Assembly (NCBI GenBank): GCA_964523885.1
Contig: CAZFYX010000052.1
Coordinates: 58,847-122,846 of the forward strand
DNA from: SHXO01 sp964523885
GTDB lineage: Bacteria > Pseudomonadota > Gammaproteobacteria > Burkholderiales > SHXO01
Direction of reading: 5' to 3'
Length of the DNA: 64,000 nucleotides
Numbering within the stretch: position 1 is the first letter of the stretch; each line of letters starts with the position of its first letter. The notes under the pieces are model-generated. The model had not been told where the DNA came from and made no database searches. It saw only the letters and a program-made list of their open reading frames with translations. This document shows positions 50,901-58,412 of this stretch, one piece after another. The translations under genes and the position numbers were made by a program.

Positions 50901-51321
50901 CTGCTGCCGGCTATACGTGGTGGGGGCGAACCTGACTGTGCCGATCTTCTCCGTCGTGCTGCGCAAGGCCTACGGCCTGGGCTCCCAGGGCATGGTGGGC
51001 GGCAGCTTCCACCTGCCGCTGTTCTCGGTGTCGTGGCCCACCGGCGAGTTCGGGCCGATGAATCTGGAAGGCTCGGTGAAGCTCGGCTTCCGCAAGGAGC
51101 TCGAGGCGATCGCCGATCCGGCGCAGCGCAAGGCGAGGTTCGACGAGATGGTCGCGGAGGCGTACGAGCGCGGCAAGGCGCTCAGCACCGCTACGATGTT
51201 CGAGATCGACGACGTGATCGATCCGGCAGACACGCGGTCGTGGGTGACGGCGGGGCTGCGCTCCCTGCCGCCGGTTGCACCGCGCACCGGCAAGAAGCGT
51301 CCGTGGGTGGATACGTGGTGA
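47953..51321 (+). CDS. Single-chain biotin-dependent acyl-CoA carboxylase (BC-BCCP-CT fusion)
   Basis: A 1122-residue protein holding all three functions. Biotin carboxylase (1-450) opens with LLIANRGEIAIRIARSA, has the ATP loop GGGGRGMR and the catalytic block EANPRLQVEHTVTE. The biotin carrier has EAMKMEH with biotinyl-Lys551. The carboxyltransferase (about 600-1122) has SYDYTVLAGTQGSKNHEK, the oxyanion-hole segment SGRCFAGNAVVAG and GGAIDADAADKAARFMQLCD. Fused order and length match the single-polypeptide long-chain acyl-CoA carboxylase type rather than split AccABCD or PccAB. Acyl specificity is not deducible. It lies 3 nt after the CoA-transferase and 7 nt before a dioxygenase gene. Confidence 0.93.
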   Translation: MTIANLLIANRGEIAIRIARSAAELGIRSHALFSQDDADSDHVWKADLAHALPGQGPAAYLDATQVIRIAREAGCDAIHPGYGFLSENADFARHCAEAGLRFVGPSPAVLETFGDKGRARKLALECNVPVAQGTYGPTTLEDARRFVRALGSNASVMVKAIAGGGGRGMRQVHGGAQLDEAYERCRSEARQAFGNDDVYVEQIVPLARHIEVQVLGDGHGNLTHLWERECSLQRNRQKLVEVAPAPGLATALRDRLIDAALRMARAARVSNLATFEFLVEQHADADAAFIFIEANPRLQVEHTVTEAVTGVDLVRTQLELAGGRSLEDLGLLTWRLPAPRGTAMQLRVNAESISADGHLRPAAGVLGAFDLPAGPGVRVDTCGHAGFRTNPRFDSLLAKVIVQVPGDLPAVVAKARRALAEFRITGIATNRDFLLNLLAHPEFVAGRWHTGLIEANLAALCAPAAHPRFYGEAAAAPSATPAAKLDPADPLAILAHGKRSADPAAALAAAAIPDGVHAVCAPLLGAVVSIEVKTGETVRRGQPLAVVEAMKMEHVVTAPVAGMVREVRAHRGENVLEGAALVLLESVDAGADTGAVAGGMDLEAVRPDLAELQARRALTLDPARPDAVTRRHQLGLRTARENIAELCDAGSFHEYGAFVVAAQRSRRTMEDLIARTPADGLVMGVGRVNGSLFPDTDARCVVMSYDYTVLAGTQGSKNHEKKDRMFELAAQWRLPMVVFAEGGGGRPGDTDVVTSGMLHIKAFTLLAKLSGLVPLVGIVSGRCFAGNAVVAGCCDVIIATEKTSLGMGGPAMIEGGGLGVFHPDEVGPTSVQRRNGVIDIVVADEAEAVRVAKRYLSYFQGSVQDWTCADQRELRHIVPENRLRVYDVHRVIDVLADEGSMLELRRDFGTNLVTAFVRIEGRPLGLIANNPMVLGGAIDADAADKAARFMQLCDAFDLPILSLCDTPGNMVGPEAERTALVRHCCRLYVVGANLTVPIFSVVLRKAYGLGSQGMVGGSFHLPLFSVSWPTGEFGPMNLEGSVKLGFRKELEAIADPAQRKARFDEMVAEAYERGKALSTATMFEIDDVIDPADTRSWVTAGLRSLPPVAPRTGKKRPWVDTW

Positions 51322-51328
51322 GGCAGCG

Positions 51329-52153
51329 ATGCAGATAACCCGCATGGCCGGCGCGCTCGGTGCAGAGATCCATGGCATCGACCTGTCGCAGCCGCTGTCG
51401 GGGGCGACCGTGGCGGAGATCCGCGCGGCGTTCCTCGAGCACCTCGTGCTCGTGTTCCGTGACCAGCAGCTCACGCCCGAGCAGTACCTCGCCTTTGCCC
51501 GCTGCATGGGCGAGCCGGACGAGTACCCGTTCGTGCAGGGCATTCCCGGCCATCCGCTCATCATCGAGGTGCTCAAGCTCGAACACGAGCGGGTCAACTT
51601 CGGCGGAATCTGGCACTCGGACACCGCCTACCTCGAGACCCCGCCGATGGCCTCGATGCTGCTGGCCGTGGAGATTCCTCCGACCGGCGGCGACACGCTG
51701 TTCGCCAACCAGTACCTCGCCTGGGAGACGCTCTCGCCCGGCATGCAGCAGATGCTGTCGGCACTCAGGGGTGTGAACAGCTCCGCCAAGGCCGACGTCA
51801 GCCGCACGCGCGAGGATCGCATGCGCACGGACGCGCGCGGCGATGCCCGCAGGGAGTACGTGGCGGAGCATCCGGTGATGCGCACCCATCCCGAAACCGG
51901 ACGCAAGGCGCTGTACGTGAACGTGGCGCACACGGCGCACCTCAAGGACATGACCGATGAGGAGAGCGCGCCGCTGCTGGGCTACCTGTTCCAGCACCAG
52001 GTGCGCCCGGAACTCACGTGCCGCCTGCGCTGGGAGGTGGGCTCGCTTGCGCTCTGGGACAATCGCTGCACGCAGCACAACCCGGTGAACGATTACCACG
52101 GCTACCGCCGGCGCATGCACCGGATCACGCTGAAAGGCGACCGGCCGCGATAG
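51329..52153 (+). CDS. TauD/TfdA family 2-oxoglutarate/Fe(II) dioxygenase
   Basis: A 274-residue non-heme iron dioxygenase. GAEIHGIDLSQPLS opens the double-stranded beta-helix. Iron ligands are His and Asp in IWHSDTAYLETPP and the distal His in NPVNDYHGYRRRMHRI, where the following Arg pair binds 2-oxoglutarate. SLALWDNRCTQH is the usual strand before it. It hydroxylates a substrate while decarboxylating 2-oxoglutarate; relatives act on taurine, aryloxyacetates and similar acids. The ATG at 51329 lies in the carboxylase operon, probably as its last gene. Confidence 0.92.
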   Translation: MQITRMAGALGAEIHGIDLSQPLSGATVAEIRAAFLEHLVLVFRDQQLTPEQYLAFARCMGEPDEYPFVQGIPGHPLIIEVLKLEHERVNFGGIWHSDTAYLETPPMASMLLAVEIPPTGGDTLFANQYLAWETLSPGMQQMLSALRGVNSSAKADVSRTREDRMRTDARGDARREYVAEHPVMRTHPETGRKALYVNVAHTAHLKDMTDEESAPLLGYLFQHQVRPELTCRLRWEVGSLALWDNRCTQHNPVNDYHGYRRRMHRITLKGDRPR

Positions 52154-52200
52154 GTCGCAGCCGGTCCTCCCCCACCCGCCAGGCTCTGCATGCACTGCGG

Positions 52201-52722
52201 TCAGTACTTGCGGATCTCCCGCCCCTGTTCCTTCGCCGCCTGGGTCGGCGAAGCCGTCCCGGTGTATTTGCCGCCGCCGCCGACTCCCTTGCAGATGCCA
52301 CTCCCGCCGGTATAGCGGTAGGTTCCTTCCCACACCGACTCCCACGAGCCATCGGCTTTCGTGGTAGTGACAGTCTTCCCTTCGAAATCCCCGACGCAGA
52401 CCGAGCCGTCTGCGTGCGTGTCCATGAACGAGCCCCGGTGCACGCCGCTGCCTGCGATCTCATCCGCGATCAGATACACCACCTCCTCCGCCTTTCCATA
52501 GCGCGGGTCGGAGAAGACGATGTCGCTGACTGTTACCTCGTAACGGATCTCGCGCCCGGCGCCATCGTTGACCGAAACGGACGATTTGGCGTGGGTGCGA
52601 TAGTTCTGCTTCACATACGTCATCTCCCGTTGGTCCGCGCCATGCGCGGAAGCACCCAGCCCCAGGATCGTGACTGCTGCGAGCAGCAACGGGGCTCTCG
52701 TCGTGGGATTCCAACCTCTCAT
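52201..52722 (-). CDS. Exported protein of unknown function
   Basis: A 173-residue secreted protein. The signal peptide APLLLAAVTILGLGASAHGA is clear. The mature part is beta-rich and Gly-rich: SVSVNDGAGREIRYEVTVSD, YLIADEIAGSGVHRGSFMDT and a terminal GSGICKGVGGGGKYTGTAS. Repeated GG/GxG turns recall small eight-strand barrels (lipocalin or allene-oxide-cyclase-like), but no family signature is certain. Two cysteines (SVCVGD and GICKGV) could pair. It stands alone between the carboxylase operon, convergent, and the Mo-hydroxylase operon. Confidence 0.7.
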   Translation of the reverse strand: MRGWNPTTRAPLLLAAVTILGLGASAHGADQREMTYVKQNYRTHAKSSVSVNDGAGREIRYEVTVSDIVFSDPRYGKAEEVVYLIADEIAGSGVHRGSFMDTHADGSVCVGDFEGKTVTTTKADGSWESVWEGTYRYTGGSGICKGVGGGGKYTGTASPTQAAKEQGREIRKY

Positions 52723-52882
52723 GATGTGTCTCCTATGTCCGGGTGAAGCGCGGGTGCGTGCGATGGATGGAGGAGAGGCTGGCCCGGGAACCGGACCGCA
52801 CCCGCAGTCGTGGCGGCACGCCCAGCCCCGACAGCGCGAGGGATTCTGCCGGGCGAGGTCTTACGGATGGGTTACAGCAGGC

Positions 52883-53128
52883 TCAACCGCCGCGGATGGC
52901 GGGCACCAGATGCACTTCGCTGTCCGGCCCGATCGGCGCGAACCACGCGTCCTGGAAGATCTCGCCGTCGATGGCGACGGCGTAGCCGCTCTCCAGGTGT
53001 GGCTCGAGTTGTGGGAAGCGCTGCGCGAGCGCGCGCAGCAGCTGACGGACGTCGCGCGCATCCACCTCCAGCTGCGTGGCACCGCCGGCGAGCTGGCTGA
53101 GCGTGCCGCTGAGGATGACGCGGGCCAC
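52883..53128 (-). CDS. MoaD/ThiS-like ubiquitin-fold sulfur carrier
   Basis: An 81-residue beta-grasp protein ending in Gly-Gly (PAIRGG), the reactive tail of MoaD/ThiS carriers. It starts MARVILSGTLSQLAGGATQL (GTG 53128), then DVRQLLRALAQRFPQLEPHL and a GPDSEVHLVPA strand. It follows the molybdenum subunit gene by 38 nt, so it probably supplies a dedicated or additional MoaD for molybdopterin synthesis. Alternatively it is a MoaD-like chaperone. The GTG start is the only suitable one before the family's first strand. Confidence 0.8.
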   Translation of the reverse strand: MARVILSGTLSQLAGGATQLEVDARDVRQLLRALAQRFPQLEPHLESGYAVAIDGEIFQDAWFAPIGPDSEVHLVPAIRGG

Positions 53129-53166
53129 GATGGTGGGGCCTGCGCAGGGTGCGCAGGCCGTCCCGA

Positions 53167-55455
53167 TCAGCGGCTGGCGGCCTCGATCGCCGCCAGCACG
53201 CGTGGCGGCGACATCGGCAGCTCGGTGAAGCGGATGCCTGTCGCCGCAGACACGGCGTTGGCCACCGCGCCCATCGGCGGAACGATCGGCGTCTCGCCCA
53301 CCCCGCGCACGCCATAGGGATGGCGCGGATTGGGCACTTCCACGATCACCGTGTCGATCATCGGCAGGTCGGAACACACCGGCGTGCGGTAGTCGAGGAA
53401 GCCCGCGTTCTCCATCCGCCCCCTGGCGTCGTAGACGTACTCCTCGTTGAGTGCCCAGCCGATGCCCTGCGCCGCTCCGCCCTGCATCTGGCCTTCGACG
53501 TAGCTCGGGTGCACGGCCTTGCCGGCGTCCTGGATGGCAGTGTAGCGCAGCACGGTGACCTTGCCGGTCTCCGGATCGACCTCGACATCGACCAGGTGCG
53601 TCGCCAGGCTGGGCCCCGCCCCGGTGGCGTTGATGGAGGCGTTGGCGACGATCGGTCCGCCGGTCTTGCCCGCGGTCTTGGCCAGCTCTGCGAGCGAGAG
53701 CGGCTTCGCCTCGGCCGCCCCTGCAGCCGGCGGATGCGCATGGCCATCGCGCCACAGCACCTGGTCCACCGGCACGTCCCACACCTTGGCAGCGCGCTCG
53801 CACAGCTGACGCACCATGTCACGGGCCGCTTCGACCACCGCCATGCCCGCCGAGAAGGTGACACGGCTGCCGCCGGTGAGGAAGTTGTAGCCCAGGCTGC
53901 TGGTATCGCCGATGAGCGGGCGCACCTTGTCCAGCTCGATGCCGAGCTCCTCGGCGGCCATCATCGACAGCGAGGCGCGCGAGCCACCGATGTCCGGCGT
54001 GCCGGACACGAGCGCAAGGGTGCCGTCCTCGCCCAGGTTGAGGGTCACAGAAGTGTCCCCGCCGATGTTGAACCAGAAGCCGGAGGCGATGCCGCGTCCC
54101 TGGTTGGGTCCCAGCGGCGCCTTGTAATGCGGGTGCGCACGCGCGGCTTCGAGCGTCTCCACCAGCCCGATCGGTCCGAACTTCGGACCGTACGCGGCGC
54201 GGGTCCCCTCCTTCGCGGCGTTCTTCAACCGGAAGTCGATCGGGTCGATCTTCAGCTGCTTCGCCAGCTCGTCGATGACGCCCTCGACCGCGTACTCCGC
54301 GATCGGGCCGCCCGGTGCACGGTAGGCCGCGACCTTCGGCCGATTCACGACGACGTCGTAGCCCACGACGCGAACGTGCTCCAGGTCATAGGGCGCGAAC
54401 GCGCACATGCAGCCGGGCTGCACCGGGGAGCCCTGGAAGGCCCCGGCCTGGTACTTCAGCACCGCCTCGGCGGCCGTGATCCGGCCGTCGCGGGTCGCGC
54501 CGATCTTCACCCACACGCGCGCGCCCGAGGTGGGACCGCTCGCCTTGAACACCTCGGCCCGCGACATCACCATCTTGACCGGCTGGCACGCCTTGCGCGA
54601 CAGGGCCAGCGCGAGCGGCTCGAGATACACGACGGTCTTGCCGCCAAAGCCACCGCCGATCTCGGAGGGCGTGACCCGCAGCTTCGACACCTCCATCCCG
54701 AGCAGGCGCGCGCAGAAGCTGCGCACGATGAACTGGCCCTGCGTGCTGCACCACAGCTCGGCCTGGCCATCCTCGGACACGCTGGCCACGCAGGCATGCG
54801 GCTCGATGTAGCCCTGGTGGACGGGGCGGGTCAGGAACTCGCGCTCGATCACCAGATCGGCTTTGGCGAAGCCCGCCGCCGGGTCGCCGAGCGCGAACTC
54901 GACGCGCTTGGCCACGTTCGACGGCTTCTCCGGCCGCGGCTCCACGCCGATGGTGTACATGTTGTCGTGGAGCAGCGGGGCATCCGGCTGCATGGCTTCG
55001 GCAACGTCCATGACGTGGGGCAGCACCTCGTACTGCACCTGGATCAGCTCGAGCGCCTGGCTGGCGACGGCTTCATTGATCGCCGCCACCGCAGCCACGG
55101 CGTGGCCCTCGTACAGCGCCTTCTCGCGCGCCATGACGTTGCGGGTCATATCGCGGAAGTTGACCATCATCTCGCCGGCGGGGATGAACTCCGAGGGCAG
55201 GTCGGAGAAATCGGCCGAGGTGACGATCGCCTTCACGCCCGGCAGCGCCGCGGCCTTCGAGATGTCGATCGACCGGATCCAAGCATGCGCATGCGGGCTG
55301 CGCAGCACCCTGCCCACCAGCATGTTCGGCAGGCGCAGGTCGGCGCCGAACTTGGCGCGGCCGGTGACCTTGTCCACGCCGTCGGGACGCAGCGGCCGGG
55401 TGCCGACGATCCTGAAGGGACGGCCCAGGACCTTGGGATCGGTGACGTCGTTCAT
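53167..55455 (-). CDS. Molybdenum hydroxylase, large Mo-cofactor subunit (xanthine dehydrogenase/CoxL family)
   Basis: A 762-residue catalytic subunit. The a/b-hammerhead domain begins GVDKVTGRAKFGADL. Mo-cofactor contacts are in GGGFGGKTVVYLEPLALAL and AYRAPGGPIAEYAVEG. The general-base glutamate lies in the C-terminal motif RGVGETPIVPPMGA. The sequence AYRAPG lacks the CoxL active-site Cys motif AYRCSFR, so it is not a CO dehydrogenase. Aryl-CoA reductase, aldehyde, isoquinoline or purine hydroxylase relatives remain possible. It is encoded with its 2Fe-2S and FAD subunits in the order FAD, FeS, Mo. Confidence 0.93.
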   Translation of the reverse strand: MNDVTDPKVLGRPFRIVGTRPLRPDGVDKVTGRAKFGADLRLPNMLVGRVLRSPHAHAWIRSIDISKAAALPGVKAIVTSADFSDLPSEFIPAGEMMVNFRDMTRNVMAREKALYEGHAVAAVAAINEAVASQALELIQVQYEVLPHVMDVAEAMQPDAPLLHDNMYTIGVEPRPEKPSNVAKRVEFALGDPAAGFAKADLVIEREFLTRPVHQGYIEPHACVASVSEDGQAELWCSTQGQFIVRSFCARLLGMEVSKLRVTPSEIGGGFGGKTVVYLEPLALALSRKACQPVKMVMSRAEVFKASGPTSGARVWVKIGATRDGRITAAEAVLKYQAGAFQGSPVQPGCMCAFAPYDLEHVRVVGYDVVVNRPKVAAYRAPGGPIAEYAVEGVIDELAKQLKIDPIDFRLKNAAKEGTRAAYGPKFGPIGLVETLEAARAHPHYKAPLGPNQGRGIASGFWFNIGGDTSVTLNLGEDGTLALVSGTPDIGGSRASLSMMAAEELGIELDKVRPLIGDTSSLGYNFLTGGSRVTFSAGMAVVEAARDMVRQLCERAAKVWDVPVDQVLWRDGHAHPPAAGAAEAKPLSLAELAKTAGKTGGPIVANASINATGAGPSLATHLVDVEVDPETGKVTVLRYTAIQDAGKAVHPSYVEGQMQGGAAQGIGWALNEEYVYDARGRMENAGFLDYRTPVCSDLPMIDTVIVEVPNPRHPYGVRGVGETPIVPPMGAVANAVSAATGIRFTELPMSPPRVLAAIEAASR

Positions 55456-55479
55456 GTCGTTGCCCTCCTCCTCGTTCGG

Positions 55480-55956
55480 CTACGCGGCGCGCATCTCGGC
55501 GGCCGCGTCCAGCACGGCCCGCACGATCTTGTCGTAGCCGGTGCAGCGGCACAGGTTGCCCGCCAGCCAGTAGCGCACTTCGGTTTCACTCGGGTCGGGG
55601 TTGCGCTCGAGCAGCGCCTTGGCGGCGATCAGGAAGCCCGGGGTGCAGATCCCGCACTGCAGCGCCGCGTGCTCGATGAACTTGCGCTGCAGCGGATGCA
55701 GGTGGTCGCCGTGGGCCATGCCCTCGATGGTCTCGACGCTGCGCCCTTGCGCCTCCACGCCCAGGACCAGGCAGGCGCAGACCAGGCGCCCGTCCAGCAT
55801 CACGCTGCACGCGCCGCAGTCGCCCGAGCCGCAGCCTTCCTTGCTGCCGGTGAGTTGCAGCACGTCGCGCAGGACCTCGAGCAGGGTCTGCTCGGTGGAA
55901 CAGAGGAACTCGGCGGGATCGCCGTTGATGGTGGTGGTGACGTGATGCTTAGCCAT
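55480..55956 (-). CDS. Molybdenum hydroxylase, 2Fe-2S subunit
   Basis: A 158-residue iron-sulfur subunit. The plant-ferredoxin-type cluster lies in KEGCGSGDCGACSVML, with its last Cys in RLVCACLVL. The second, helical cluster uses CGICTPGF and NLCRCTGYDKIV. Electrons pass from the Mo centre through these to FAD. The ATG at 55956 overlaps the FAD gene by 8 nt, which indicates coupled translation. Length is typical. Confidence 0.95.
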   Translation of the reverse strand: MAKHHVTTTINGDPAEFLCSTEQTLLEVLRDVLQLTGSKEGCGSGDCGACSVMLDGRLVCACLVLGVEAQGRSVETIEGMAHGDHLHPLQRKFIEHAALQCGICTPGFLIAAKALLERNPDPSETEVRYWLAGNLCRCTGYDKIVRAVLDAAAEMRAA

Positions 55957-56815
55957 GGCGCCCCCGTGCGCGCTCCAGCGCGGTCTGTGCCGCGCGGCGG
56001 GCCAGTACACCGGAGACCTTGACCCGGAATGCGACCGTGCCGCGCTTGTCGTCGATCGGCTTGCATGCGGCGCTCACGGCCGCGGCCAGTGCCTGCAACG
56101 CCGCCGCATCCACCCGGGTGCCGACCAGCGTGCGTGCCGCTGCAGTCGCGAGCAGCGGAGTGGGTGCGACCGCACCCAGCCCGACGCGCGCAGCGGTGCA
56201 TGTTCCGGACCGGTCGAGCGTGAGTGCGACGCCCACCCCCACCACGGCGATGTCCATCTCGGTGCGTGGGATGAAGCGCAGGTAGGCGTCGCCGGAGCCG
56301 GGAGCCGGCGTCGGCAGCCGGATCCCGGTCACGAACTCACCGCGGGCAAGCGAGGTGCGCCCGGGCGCGACGACGATCTGCTCGATCGGCACCTCGCGGT
56401 CGCCGCCCGGTCCGGCGACTTCGCAGACCGCGCCAGCCGCGATCAGCGCAGGCACGCTGTCGGCCGCCGGCGATGCATTGCACAAGTTGCCGCCCAGCGT
56501 CGCGCGGCCCTGGATCTGGGTCGATCCGATCAGGCACAGCCCTTCGACGACCCCGGGCCACGCCGCACGCAGGCCGGCATGCTCGCCGATCTCGGCACAG
56601 GGGGTTGCCGCGCCAATGCGGAAACCGGTTGGTCGGCTCTCGATCCCGCGCAGCCCCGGCAGCGTCTTGAGGTCGATTACCAGTTGCGGCGCAACCATCC
56701 CGGCCTTGAGCTTCACCAGCAGATCCGTGCCGCCGGCCAGCAGCTGCGCGCCACCCGCGCTGCCCGCCAGCAGGTCGACCGCTTCGCGGATCGTGGTGGG
56801 TGTCTTGTAGTCCAC
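55949..56815 (-). CDS. Molybdenum hydroxylase, FAD-binding subunit
   Basis: A 288-residue CoxM/HcrB-type flavin subunit. The two FAD signatures are LLAGGTDLLVKLKAG near the N-terminus and GRATLGGNLCNASPAADSVP. The C-terminal domain contains RVGLGAVAPTPLLAT. GTG 56815 (chain beginning MDYKTPTT) is preferred because GGAGGAGGGAC lies just upstream. ATG 56833 has no ribosome binding site. It follows the SDR gene by 77 nt and likely belongs to the same transcript. Confidence 0.92.
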   Translation of the reverse strand: MDYKTPTTIREAVDLLAGSAGGAQLLAGGTDLLVKLKAGMVAPQLVIDLKTLPGLRGIESRPTGFRIGAATPCAEIGEHAGLRAAWPGVVEGLCLIGSTQIQGRATLGGNLCNASPAADSVPALIAAGAVCEVAGPGGDREVPIEQIVVAPGRTSLARGEFVTGIRLPTPAPGSGDAYLRFIPRTEMDIAVVGVGVALTLDRSGTCTAARVGLGAVAPTPLLATAAARTLVGTRVDAAALQALAAAVSAACKPIDDKRGTVAFRVKVSGVLARRAAQTALERARGRHG

Positions 56816-56892
56816 GTCCCTCCTCCCCTTCATTGCCGGGCCGTTGCCGCCCGGTCTGCGCAATTATGCTCAGATTCCGCCACCGCGTCCGC

Positions 56893-57687
56893 TCATGATC
56901 CCGGCTCGTAGGTCGGGTTGGCGTAGGCGATGCCGCCGTCCACGGCGATGGTCTCCCCCACGACATAGTCACCCGCCCGCGAGGCCAGGTAGAGCGCGAC
57001 GCCGGCCATGTCCTCGGCGCGGCCGATCCGCCTCATCGGCGTGCGCGCCGCGACCACATCGGCGTGATCGCGTGCTGCGCGGTTCATCTCCGATGCGAAG
57101 GGACCCGGTGCGATGGCGTTCACGGTGATGCGATCGGCGACCAGCGTCGCCGCCATCCTGCGCGTGAGGAAGATGAGCGCAGCCTTCGACGCGTGATACG
57201 AGTAGGTCTCCAGGGGATTGAGGCGGATCCCGTCGATCGAAGCGACGTTGATCACCTTGGCCGGCCGCTCGTCGCTGGCGGCAGCCTTGAGCGCGCCGTG
57301 CAGGGCCTGAGTGAGGAAGAACGGCGACTTGACGTTCAGGTTCATGACCTTGTCCCAGCCCTGCTCCGGGAACTCGTCGAATGCGGCAGCCCACGCTGCG
57401 CCGGCATTGTTCACCAGGATGTCGAGCCGGCTTTCGCGCTGCATGATGTCCGTGGCCAGGGCACGGCAGCCTGCCACTGTGGAGATGTCGTGCGGCAGCG
57501 CAATGCACTCGCCCCCCGCTGCCGACAGCTCGGTGGCGGCTGCAATGCAGGCGTCCGCCTTGCGCGCAGAGATGTAGACCCTGGCGCCGGACTCGAGGAA
57601 GCCCGCCGCGATCATGCGGCCGATCCCCCGTGAGCCTCCCGTCACCAGCGCAACCCGACCTTCCAGCGAGAACAGGTCATTCAGCAT
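56893..57687 (-). CDS. Short-chain dehydrogenase/reductase
   Basis: A 264-residue classical SDR. The cofactor loop TGGSRGIG, structural NNAG and catalytic Ser-Tyr-Lys (VASIDG, YSYHASK) are all present. The C-terminus NAIAPGPFASEMN and YVVGETIAVDGG fit 3-oxoacyl/alcohol dehydrogenase types. AGGAGGTGCC before ATG 57687 is a strong start. It is the first gene of the Mo-hydroxylase operon. It could oxidise or reduce the hydroxylated product, or simply be co-expressed. Confidence 0.92.
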   Translation of the reverse strand: MLNDLFSLEGRVALVTGGSRGIGRMIAAGFLESGARVYISARKADACIAAATELSAAGGECIALPHDISTVAGCRALATDIMQRESRLDILVNNAGAAWAAAFDEFPEQGWDKVMNLNVKSPFFLTQALHGALKAAASDERPAKVINVASIDGIRLNPLETYSYHASKAALIFLTRRMAATLVADRITVNAIAPGPFASEMNRAARDHADVVAARTPMRRIGRAEDMAGVALYLASRAGDYVVGETIAVDGGIAYANPTYEPGS

Positions 57688-57879
57688 GGCACCTCCTTCC
57701 ACGAAGACCGGAACGATAGCAAACGGCGGGGCCGTGCTGCGCAGGCGTGGCTGGCCACCGCATTTATGCAGATGGTCTGGCCCCACGTCCATTCGGCGTG
57801 TATGCTCTTCCCGGCGCGGGCGGGTTCTGGCCAATCACGCGCACCGTCTGATCACAACTGGAAACGGGGAGCCACAAAG

Positions 57880-58359
57880 ATGAAGAAGATTCTCGTTCTG
57901 TCGCTGTCGGTCGCCGCCCTGAGCGGCTGCGAAACCATGGACAAGACCATGGACTCGATGATGGGTGTGACCGTCAAGGCGCCCCTGATCGCCTGTCCGA
58001 CCAAGACCCCGATCGGGGACGTACCCTCCTGCGGCAAGATCTGGAAGCTCGGCTCGGGCACCGCAGAGTTGAAGAAGGATGGCAACCTCAACGTGTCGGT
58101 CAAGGGCCTGGTGCTGAACGACGAGTCCGTCGGCAAGTACAACGGCACGCCCGACGGCGTGGACGGCGTCGCGGCAGCGGTCATCTGCGGCGGCAAGGTG
58201 GCCGCCCAGACCGACGTCGTGCCGCTGAGCCAGGCCGGCGACGCCACTGTGAGCGCCAAGGTCACGGTGCCCGAGAGCTGCACCACCCCGATCATCGCCC
58301 TGCGCGAGCGCTACGAGGGCAAGGTCGGCGGCTGGCTGGCAGCGACCGCAACCAAGTAA
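57880..58359 (+). CDS. Small lipoprotein of unknown function
   Basis: A 159-residue lipoprotein with a compact leader, MKKILVLSLSVAALSGC. A Met-rich patch (ETMDKTMDSMMGVTV) follows. The mature domain is beta-rich with Cys pairs (IACPTKTPIGDVPSCGKIW; VICGGK and ESCTTP). Segments ELKKDGNLNVSVKGLVLN and GTPDGVDGVAAAVICGG suggest a small Ig-like or CHRD-like fold. No family is recognised with confidence. GGGGAGCC precedes the ATG. It is divergent from the SDR operon and convergent with cti. Confidence 0.75.
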   Translation: MKKILVLSLSVAALSGCETMDKTMDSMMGVTVKAPLIACPTKTPIGDVPSCGKIWKLGSGTAELKKDGNLNVSVKGLVLNDESVGKYNGTPDGVDGVAAAVICGGKVAAQTDVVPLSQAGDATVSAKVTVPESCTTPIIALRERYEGKVGGWLAATATK

Positions 58360-58368
58360 CGCGTGATC

Positions 58369-58399
58369 CTGCACGCCTGCGCTCGGCGCGGGCGTGCAG
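58369..58399. terminator. Bidirectional hairpin between the lipoprotein gene and cti
   Basis: Perfect 9-bp arms CTGCACGCC and GGCGTGCAG around a 13-nt loop that itself can extend the stem. It lies in the 53-nt gap between two convergent genes. No T-run is present. Confidence 0.6.
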
Positions 58400-58412
58400 C
58401 CTGCCCGGTCGG

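Noticed and set aside
47827..50901. 1024-codon minus-strand open frame opposite the acyl-CoA carboxylase
   Set aside because: No recognisable domain and a biased composition; the plus-strand carboxylase has all its catalytic motifs.
53167..55455. Aerobic CO dehydrogenase large subunit
   Set aside because: The CoxL active-site motif AYRCSFR is absent; the sequence there is AYRAPGG, as in other molybdenum hydroxylases.
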